Shown here one piece after another: positions 1 to 4,406 of a stretch of DNA of 5,302 bases. The DNA is from Methanocorpusculum sp. GTDB lineage: Archaea; Halobacteriota; Methanomicrobia; Methanomicrobiales; Methanocorpusculaceae. Position 1 is the first letter of the stretch. Each line of letters starts with the position of its first letter. The position numbers and the translations under genes were made by a program. The notes beneath the pieces are model-generated. The model had not been told where the DNA came from. It saw only the letters and a list, made by a program, of their open reading frames with translations, and did no database searches. The stretch is taken from NCBI GenBank assembly GCA_029986975.1, contig DALTWR010000078.1, forward strand, positions 1 through 5,302, read 5' to 3'.

Positions 1-29
1 TGCCACATCAATATTATGTGATGAGAAAG

Positions 30-40
30 TATTTATAGGA
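30..40 (-). promoter_or_regulatory. Possible archaeal TATA box of a gene beyond the left edge
   Basis: The minus strand reads CCTATAAATAC here. This resembles an archaeal TATA box, and a transcript would start about 25 bases further left, close to base 10. The 12-bp palindrome at 58-69 would lie just upstream of it. The plus strand also reads TATTTATA at the same place, so the direction is ambiguous, and no gene start is visible inside the window to confirm either reading. Confidence 0.2.
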
Positions 41-210
41 TTGGGAAATATGCGAGGATTTGTACAAATTAGGTTGATAGAGGATAAGATTATTTTGGGG
101 ATATGTGCGGGGTTTTGAAATGATGCAGGCTGATTTTGTCAGGGTATTTTTCAAAATTACAAATTTATCAGGCGCAGACAGATTCACGTATCAAAAACAC
201 CAAATATGCT

Positions 211-324
211 AAAAACTCTTAGAAAAGCTAAGGAATGAGATAGAGTGTCGATCTAAGTTAAGGAAGTTTTATTCCAAACCCTCATTCCTTGTACCTCTAA
301 TATTAGTCTTCAACCCTTAAGAGT
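211..324 (-). terminator. Candidate 3' end of the tldD operon: nested stems followed by T tracts
   Basis: On the minus strand, 14 bases after the stop codon of the last operon gene, ACTCTTA (324-318) can pair with TAAGAGT (221-215), which is followed directly by a run of T (214-211). A second T5 tract lies at 197-193. Inside this outer stem sits a 10-bp inverted repeat (290-281 with 239-230). Archaeal termination depends mainly on T tracts, so the tracts at 211-215 and 193-197 are the stronger part of the argument. The loop is long for a classical hairpin terminator, so the pairing may be incidental. Confidence 0.35.
230..290. repeat. 10-bp perfect inverted repeat
   Basis: AAGGAATGAG at 230-239 is matched by its exact reverse complement CTCATTCCTT at 281-290, with 41 bases between. 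A smaller GGAA/TTCC pair (262-265 with 272-275) sits inside. In the minus-strand transcript this would form a stem in the operon's 3' untranslated region. It could also be the remains of a mobile element end, but no duplicated target or transposase is visible nearby. Confidence 0.5.
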
Positions 325-337
325 GTTGCCATTCGCT

Positions 338-1021
338 TTATCTGATTTTTCGCAAATGCACTAATTCAACCGTTCCATCAGGTAATAATGACGCGCTCAG
401 CTGAAGCTCTTCTCTGGGGGCAAGATTTGCATCCTGAAATGTGCTCTCAATAGATAAGATGCGTATTGTGTTATCTTCTGCAGGAACTCGTTTAAGACGC
501 CAGACATGAGTAAATAAATCCGTAAAACAGACCTCATGTTCCCGAGATAAAGCTCCTGCTGAAATCATGAATATACAGGCAATCTTTTTCTCTGAAAAAT
601 CACGCATTGCTTTGTTTATCTTCTGGAAAAACAATGGGAAATTCAGTTCGGCAAAAGGAAGGTATGATGTCAGAGAATCCAGAAATACAACACAACCGGC
701 GGGAAGTGCAGCTATCTTCTCTAATACATGAGTAACTGCATCTTCAGCCAAAACTCCGGCGTCGAGTATGCATGATTCTATTTCGCCGGAAATATTGCAT
801 CTGTTTTTAAGTTCGTCTATCAGAGATGCTGCAGATTTTTTCGAGGTGATGTAGAGCGTTTTTTTATGTGTCTCTCTTAAACTCAGCATCAGAGTCTGCA
901 TCAGACGTGCTCCGTCTATGCTGTTTTCTGTAACGAAAAGAACAGAGTCCCCCTCGTTGATTCCGCCGGACATCGCAGAATCAAGGGCAGATACGCCGGT
1001 TGGAATACAGGTCTGAATCAT
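338..1021 (-). CDS. RAD55/KaiC-like RecA-superfamily protein with lost Walker A motif
   Basis: The 227-residue protein opens like a KaiC/RadA-type P-loop ATPase: TGVSALDSAMSGGINEGDSVLF at residues 8-29 (quoted in part: TGVSALD, SGGINEGD) matches the family's TGI-x-x-LD...GGI-x-x-G lead-in to the P-loop. Where GExGxGKT should follow, residues 31-38 read TENSIDGA, with no lysine and no P-loop glycine pattern. A Walker B-like strand is kept (VVFLDS, Asp115). The length fits a single RecA-like core domain. The ATG at 1021 lies 5 bases after the tldE stop, which points to co-transcription and probably coupled translation. No strong ribosome binding site is visible. By family knowledge, missing Walker A residues argue against normal ATP hydrolysis, so a scaffold, sensor or regulatory role is possible. 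A link to TldD/TldE is suggested only by position. The fold call is fairly sure and the function is unknown. Confidence 0.75.
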   Translation of the reverse strand: MIQTCIPTGVSALDSAMSGGINEGDSVLFVTENSIDGARLMQTLMLSLRETHKKTLYITSKKSAASLIDELKNRCNISGEIESCILDAGVLAEDAVTHVLEKIAALPAGCVVFLDSLTSYLPFAELNFPLFFQKINKAMRDFSEKKIACIFMISAGALSREHEVCFTDLFTHVWRLKRVPAEDNTIRILSIESTFQDANLAPREELQLSASLLPDGTVELVHLRKIR

Positions 1022-1026
1022 TCTGA

Positions 1027-2316
1027 TTAAATAACCTGTAACCCTGCAATTCTCAGCTTCGGAACAAGCGCACCGGATAATGCTTTAACATCTTTCGAGG
1101 CCGTAAGTTCGCCTGCCAGAATCCCGAAGATGTTACCGGCGAGCATCGCTTTTTTAACCGGCGTCTTCAGTTCTCCGCCTTCTGCGAGAAATGCATTTGC
1201 GGATTCAACTGAGAACTCTCCTGTGAGCGGATTTGCCGTATGCGCCCCGATAACTTCTTTGACGTAAAGACATGGACGCTCTAACACATCTTCTGTCGGT
1301 GCTTTGATAGTCAAACAGTGCGGCTCAATTAACGTACTTCCGCTTCCGGTTCGGTGTGCATGACCTGTTGAAACACAGCCTGCCTGAACTGCGGTTTTTG
1401 TATCGTAAAGGAACGACTCTAAGACACCGCATCTGATAAGCGGTGTGTCTTTTGCTGCTGTTCCTTCCGTATCAAATCTGCGCCAGGCACTCCCCGATTT
1501 ATTCATCGGCTCATCAGTAATCGAGATAGTGTCAGCAGCGACTTTTTCGCCGAGCTTGCCCGCATAAACTGATTTTCCGGTAAGAACATTTCTTCCGTTC
1601 ACCGCTTCGGAGAAGAGTTCAAGAATCAGAGAATCAACAGCATCTTCCGAAAAGACCACATCATATTTTTTCGATTCAATGCTTTCACCGTTACGCGAGG
1701 CGGAGGCAAAAAATGCTGTCTCTTCGCCGACCTTTTCCGGATTAATACGCGCGGCAAACGGTGATGAGTCACTTGAGTATCCGGTTGAACCATCACAGAT
1801 TGCATCCATTCCAAGAACTATGTCGGAAAACTCGCGTTCGAGATAGACACCGTTTGAGTTGGCAAGACGCGACATTCCTTTATTGAGCGTAACACCGCCT
1901 GATACAGGTCTTGCTTCCGGATATTTTGCCGCCCCGCTGTTCATACGGGATAAATACTCTTTCGCGGTTTCGGGACTGATTTCGAGAGTTCTGTCAATCG
2001 GTTCGTCTCCATTCGGGATTGCGGATTTTTCAGGGAAACCGTTCCATTCGGAAACGATTTCGGAAAGTTTTGCAGAACTCAGCGCCGCGGTTAGTGCTGC
2101 ATCTATCTTTGTAATATCTGATGTTGCAGAAACACCGATTCGTTTATCCTTAACCACACGGAGATAAATGGTCGTTCCTGAGTGTTCGAACACGGATGAT
2201 ATTTCACATCCGCGCTGTTCTAAGGTCAGGTCTTCGTATGATGCCGTATAGACTTCAATTTCGTCTGCGCGTTTCAGTCCTTTTGAAATAATTGCGTCAA
2301 TATCAATTTCAGGCAT
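1027..2316 (-). CDS. tldE: TldE/PmbA, non-catalytic partner of the TldD peptidase
   Basis: The 429-residue protein has the TldE/PmbA layout. An N-terminal domain (DEIEVYTASYEDLTLE) is followed by the conserved SNGVYLEREFSD segment near residue 155. The C-terminal domain carries RRFDTEGT near 280 and the family-typical stretch GAHTANPLTGEFSVESA, then EGGELKTPVKKAMLAGNIF (about 357-397). It lacks the HExxxH motif found in TldD, as expected for the partner subunit. In the studied systems TldD and TldE form a zinc-dependent heterodimer in the cytoplasm that cleaves unfolded peptides; in E. coli it trims microcin B17 and degrades the CcdA antitoxin. The start chosen is ATG at 2316: AGGAGGTG lies 6 bases upstream, whereas the GTG at 2325 sits inside that ribosome binding site and would add only three residues. 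The first 8 bases overlap the end of tldD. Confidence 0.93.
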   Translation of the reverse strand: MPEIDIDAIISKGLKRADEIEVYTASYEDLTLEQRGCEISSVFEHSGTTIYLRVVKDKRIGVSATSDITKIDAALTAALSSAKLSEIVSEWNGFPEKSAIPNGDEPIDRTLEISPETAKEYLSRMNSGAAKYPEARPVSGGVTLNKGMSRLANSNGVYLEREFSDIVLGMDAICDGSTGYSSDSSPFAARINPEKVGEETAFFASASRNGESIESKKYDVVFSEDAVDSLILELFSEAVNGRNVLTGKSVYAGKLGEKVAADTISITDEPMNKSGSAWRRFDTEGTAAKDTPLIRCGVLESFLYDTKTAVQAGCVSTGHAHRTGSGSTLIEPHCLTIKAPTEDVLERPCLYVKEVIGAHTANPLTGEFSVESANAFLAEGGELKTPVKKAMLAGNIFGILAGELTASKDVKALSGALVPKLRIAGLQVI

Positions 2317-3646
2317 TTCCTGCACCTCCTACGGTAGCTTCAGTCAGATACACGTGCGGCGCACCGTCTGAAACCGGAACATTTTGTCCTTTGCCGCACA
2401 TACCAGAAGACATTCTCCGCTCTTTTCCGCAAAGTGCGATGTTGTGCAGAACAGATAAGATATCGCCTGATAGCGACACATCGCGGAGCATCTGTGTGGT
2501 CTCACCGTTTTCGATTCTGTAACCGTACTTTGCGTTGAACTGAAATACTCCGCGTCCCGGGTCAACCTGTCCGCCGCGTGACCCGATTAAAAGAATGCCG
2601 TTTCTGCAGGTCTCAGGAATCTCAGCGTATGATGCATCGCCTTCTTTGATGTAGGTGTTGCTCATCCGGACAAGCGGCTGCATTCCGGGTTCTGCACGTG
2701 CGTGTCCGGCCTCTCCCGTATCGAGTCCTACCGCTGCTAATGTTTCGCGTGAGTGCATGAATTTGTTTACCACTCCCTGTTTGATTAACTCACACGGACC
2801 TGCAGTAACGCCTTCGGCATCGAATGGTTCATAGCCGTATCCGTGCATCGAGGGGTCATCGATAATGGTAACAAGTTTTGAGCCGACCTGTTCTCCAAGG
2901 CGCGGTCCAAGTACAGATACGCCGTCTCTGACCTGATCTCCTTCGGAAGCGTGTCCGACTGCTTCATGAGCAAAAACGCCGCCAATTGCCGGATCGAGTA
3001 CGGCGGACATTTTTCCGCCCGGAACTGCTTCAGCGTCGAGAAGGGCAAGAGCGGTTTTTGCACAGCTTTCTGCTTTTGCGATATAATCAGTTACCCGAAG
3101 CGGACCTACGACAGCGTCCTGCTCATAGTTCATCTGCATATCGCTGTTTTTCGCGGCAACAGCGGTTACGGTATAGAGTGTTCTGCAGACCGAAGATTCT
3201 GCTTCATAGCCGTTTGAGTCTTCAAACCGGACGTCCTGATACATTTCTGCGTAGCGGGCTGTTGTTGCAACGATTCCGGGGAGTTTTGCGGCATGTTCGA
3301 GGGTTAACAGGTCGGCTGTTTTTTCTTCGAGAGGGCGTGCTGCCTGTTCTTTTGCAGACGCATTCCAGACCCGGGGCGTTCCGTAGGATACGTCAGCGAT
3401 ATCTGCAGGTACGGCGGCTAATTCTGCAAGGTGAGCTGCACGCTCAACTGCTGCACGTTTTTCTTTTTCGTTATCCATATCAAAAGGAGATACACAGGCA
3501 TATCCCCAGCCTTTCTTTCCTAATACGCGAATGAGTGCTTTTCCGAAATATGACGTTCCGGCATTTTCTACTGCACCGTTTTCTATCTGAACTGAGGCAG
3601 TAGTTCCGTTTACCAGACGAATGTCATAGTAGCGTATGGTATCCAT
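2309..3646 (-). CDS. tldD: TldD, catalytic zinc peptidase subunit
   Basis: Read from the ATG at 3646 the protein has 445 residues, a little shorter than E. coli TldD (about 480). It carries the catalytic motif HEAVGH (His227, Glu228, His232) of the HExxxH type, in the usual context AIGGVFAHEAVGHASEGD. It also has a late cysteine in GMCGKGQ (Cys417) that fits the third zinc ligand of the family. Other family stretches are MHGYGYEPFDAEGV near 267-280 and GSRGGQVDPGRGVFQFNAKYGY near 355 (quoted in part: GSRGGQVDPGRG). All known key residues are present, so an active metallopeptidase with TldE is expected. The frame is open further up, to an ATG at 3730, but those 28 extra residues look unlike the family. 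The first unit of the 23-bp repeat array also ends in that region, and MDTIRYYDIR matches usual TldD N-termini. No ribosome binding site precedes 3646, so a leaderless or structured start is possible. Confidence 0.93.
   Translation of the reverse strand: MDTIRYYDIRLVNGTTASVQIENGAVENAGTSYFGKALIRVLGKKGWGYACVSPFDMDNEKEKRAAVERAAHLAELAAVPADIADVSYGTPRVWNASAKEQAARPLEEKTADLLTLEHAAKLPGIVATTARYAEMYQDVRFEDSNGYEAESSVCRTLYTVTAVAAKNSDMQMNYEQDAVVGPLRVTDYIAKAESCAKTALALLDAEAVPGGKMSAVLDPAIGGVFAHEAVGHASEGDQVRDGVSVLGPRLGEQVGSKLVTIIDDPSMHGYGYEPFDAEGVTAGPCELIKQGVVNKFMHSRETLAAVGLDTGEAGHARAEPGMQPLVRMSNTYIKEGDASYAEIPETCRNGILLIGSRGGQVDPGRGVFQFNAKYGYRIENGETTQMLRDVSLSGDILSVLHNIALCGKERRMSSGMCGKGQNVPVSDGAPHVYLTEATVGGAGNA
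2323..2330 (-). promoter_or_regulatory. Ribosome binding site of tldE
   Basis: AGGAGGTG on the minus strand is a near-ideal match to the 16S rRNA 3' end, 6 bases before the ATG at 2316. It lies inside the last codons of tldD. It fixes the tldE start, because an upstream GTG at 2325 is part of the site itself. It is the strongest such site in the window, which may help produce the two subunits in equal amounts. Confidence 0.85.
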
Positions 3647-3659
3647 ACATAATGTATGG
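3634..3659. promoter_or_regulatory. Alternating GTATGG/CCATAC half-sites over the tldD start codon
   Basis: Three copies of one 6-bp half-site occur in alternating direction: GTATGG (3634-3639), CCATAC (3643-3648) and GTATGG (3654-3659). The right pair forms a 17-bp perfect palindrome, CCATACATAATGTATGG (3643-3659). The left pair forms a 6-bp stem with a 3-base loop. The tldD ATG (3646-3644) lies inside the middle half-site. As DNA this could be an operator for a dimeric regulator. As RNA the start codon could pair with either flanking copy. Part of the array is coding sequence, so chance is not excluded. Confidence 0.4.
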
Positions 3660-3702
3660 GTGTTGTAAAGAAAAAGAGTTTCCGAAGCGGTGGAATGAAG
3701 AT

Positions 3703-3715
3703 TGAGATAAAAGTA
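3703..3715 (-). promoter_or_regulatory. Possible tldD promoter (TATA-like)
   Basis: The minus strand reads ACTTTTATCTCAA here, about 60-70 bases before the tldD ATG. A TATA box at this place would give a start site near 3680 and a leader of some 35 bases. A second candidate, CTTTACA at 3670-3664, is closer and would suit a near-leaderless transcript. Neither is a good match to the archaeal consensus. Confidence 0.22.
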
Positions 3716-3727
3716 TTGTAACTGTTC

Positions 3728-3842
3728 CATTCCCTAAATTTTCAATGTCTCACTCCCTAAATTTTCAATCCTTCACTCCCTAAATTTTCAATGCTTCACT
3801 CCCGGGATTTTCAATTATACACTCCCTAATTTTTCAATTGAA
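3728..3842. repeat. Five tandem 23-bp direct repeats
   Basis: Five units lie head to tail without gaps at 3728, 3751, 3774, 3797 and 3820, each exactly 23 bases. The shared 19-bp core is CACTCCCTAAATTTTCAAT, followed by four variable bases (GTCT, CCTT, GCTT, TATA, TGAA). Units 2 and 3 have identical cores. Unit 1 differs by one base (CATTCCC). Unit 4 reads CCCGGGATTTT in place of CCCTAAATTTT, and unit 5 has TAATTTTT. There is no spacer of CRISPR length. The period is close to two turns of DNA, so proteins bound to each unit would sit on roughly the same face. Possible roles are an iteron-like binding array, the repeated end of an IS21-type element, or an upstream regulatory array for tldD. 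Confidence 0.9.
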
Positions 3843-3894
3843 CACATCAGTCCTCCCGCTCAAATCAGAGTTTACTTATCTCGTTCAGATATAG
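3815..3894 (-). promoter_or_regulatory. Orphan gene-start signals: TATA-like box, ribosome site and ATG with a 10-codon frame
   Basis: On the minus strand a TATA-like CTATATC (3894-3888) is followed by GGGAGGA (3857-3851), four bases, and ATG (3847-3845). A transcript starting about 26 bases after the TATA box would begin near 3865, just ahead of the ribosome site, so the spacing is that of a real archaeal gene start. The frame reads MCSIEKLGSV and stops at 3815, inside the repeat array. It may be a leader peptide ahead of tldD, or the start of a gene interrupted when the repeats arrived. Confidence 0.35.
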
Positions 3895-3922
3895 CACATC
3901 TCCGTGTGGTAAATCTAACAGG

Positions 3923-3951
3923 GCGGCTCTTTTTATCTATACCTGAGCCGC
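3923..3951. repeat. 7-bp hairpin GCGGCTC/GAGCCGC
   Basis: GCGGCTC (3923-3929) and GAGCCGC (3945-3951) form a perfect 7-bp stem, five of the seven pairs being G-C, around a 15-base AT-rich loop. It follows the end of the small gene at 4004 by about 50 bases and the T tract at 3962-3973, so it may protect the 3' end of that transcript. No T run follows it on either strand, so it is not a classical terminator by itself. Confidence 0.5.
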
Positions 3952-3961
3952 TGAATAATCA

Positions 3962-3973
3962 CAAAAAAGAAAT
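3962..3973 (-). terminator. T-tract terminator candidate after the recombinase pair
   Basis: The minus strand reads TTTCTTTTTTG about 30 bases after the stop codon of the small gene ending at 4004. T-rich tracts of this kind are sufficient for termination by archaeal RNA polymerase. Its place between two transcription units in the same direction supports the call. No stem precedes it. Confidence 0.45.
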
Positions 3974-4003
3974 GGATAGTTACAGAGGATTTCTCATTAG
4001 CAC

Positions 4004-4405
4004 TTACTTTCCTTTCTTCATCTGCTTTACTTCTTTAAAGAGCCGCTTGTACTCTTTTCCAATATCGCTTATTTCACAGCAGCCGTCAACATAAATCTCT
4101 TTTAATGATTTGTTTCCGCCGAAGCGTTCAAGAAGAGCATCCTGAGCTGCTATATCTCTTACACTGTTTCTTATCACTGTATTGAAGCGTCCCAGCGAGT
4201 TTCTCTGATACATTGCCTGAACCTTAAGAAACGCCAGCAGTTTCTCATAGAACTCCTTTTCGTCAGCGTCAGCAGACGGGGTTGGAATTGGAATATCCTT
4301 TTCATCATCACCCGCGGTAACCCCGTATTTTTCATCGACCTCACGTTTCCATTCAACAGTACTCTGAATTCTTTCAAGCAGAGCAGATATTTTCTCCTGA
4401 TTCAT
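4004..4405 (-). CDS. Small charged helical protein of unknown function, coupled to the recombinase
   Basis: I do not recognise this 133-residue protein. It begins with an amphipathic helical segment (NQEKISALLERIQSTVEWKR) and passes through an acidic, proline-containing linker (GDDEKDIPIPTPSADADEKE, about 32-51). The rest is helical with many charged residues and a basic end (KRLFKEVKQMKKGK). There is no signal peptide, membrane segment or clear zinc motif; a Cys-Cys pair near residue 109 stands alone. The ATG at 4405 is separated by one base from the stop of the recombinase gene. A TTG at 4414 would add three residues and overlap that gene by 8 bases. Neither start has a clear ribosome site, so translation probably depends on ribosomes finishing the recombinase. 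Its position suggests a recombinase partner or accessory factor, but that is inference from context only. Confidence 0.7.
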   Translation of the reverse strand: MNQEKISALLERIQSTVEWKREVDEKYGVTAGDDEKDIPIPTPSADADEKEFYEKLLAFLKVQAMYQRNSLGRFNTVIRNSVRDIAAQDALLERFGGNKSLKEIYVDGCCEISDIGKEYKRLFKEVKQMKKGK

Positions 4406-4406
4406 A

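Larger units (their letters stand above)
1..337. other. AT-rich non-coding stretch downstream of the tldD operon
   Basis: No reading frame here looks like a gene. The longest one noticed is a 30-codon frame starting with ATGATG at 120 and ending at 212, without a ribosome binding site or a recognisable product. The stretch is visibly richer in A and T than the operon beside it. It holds nested inverted repeats with T tracts on the minus strand (about 190-324), a 12-bp perfect palindrome ATTTGTACAAAT at 58-69, and a TATA-like sequence near 30-40. The likely roles are the operon's 3' end and the promoter region of a gene lying beyond the left edge. Confidence 0.6.
3647..4003. other. Intergenic region between the recombinase pair and tldD
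   Basis: No convincing gene lies in these 357 bases. Going in the direction of transcription (right to left) it holds a T-tract terminator candidate, a 7-bp-stem hairpin, and a TATA-like box with a ribosome-binding sequence and an ATG that opens only 10 codons. The array of five 23-bp repeats follows, then a weak promoter candidate and the half-site array at the tldD start. It therefore carries the end signals of one transcript and the start signals of the next, with the repeat array in between. Confidence 0.7.

Noticed and set aside
120..212. A 30-codon frame beginning ATGATG
   Set aside because: It has no ribosome binding site, no recognisable protein and no codon pattern to set it apart from the surrounding AT-rich sequence.
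1859..2167. A 102-codon open frame on the plus strand
   Set aside because: It lies opposite tldE in a well-conserved region, with no ribosome site or recognisable product, so it is a shadow frame.
2317..2325. GTG at 2325 as the start of tldE
   Set aside because: The codon is part of the AGGAGGTG ribosome binding site itself. The ATG at 2316 has ideal spacing from that site.
2986..3534. A 182-codon open frame on the plus strand
   Set aside because: It lies wholly opposite tldD, whose protein is conserved along this stretch. The translation is full of arginine and leucine repeats typical of an antisense shadow, and it has no family resemblance.
3647..3730. ATG at 3730 as the start of tldD
   Set aside because: The 28 extra residues do not resemble TldD N-termini, and the ATG lies in the first repeat unit. 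The AGGGA in front of it touches the ATG without the spacing a ribosome site needs.
3728..3842. CRISPR array
   Set aside because: The units are joined with only four variable bases between 19-bp cores, so there are no spacers of about 30 bases, and no cas gene is nearby.
3906..4094. A 62-codon open frame on the plus strand
   Set aside because: It overlaps the hairpin, the T tract and the end of the small gene on the other strand, and shows no ribosome site or family motif.
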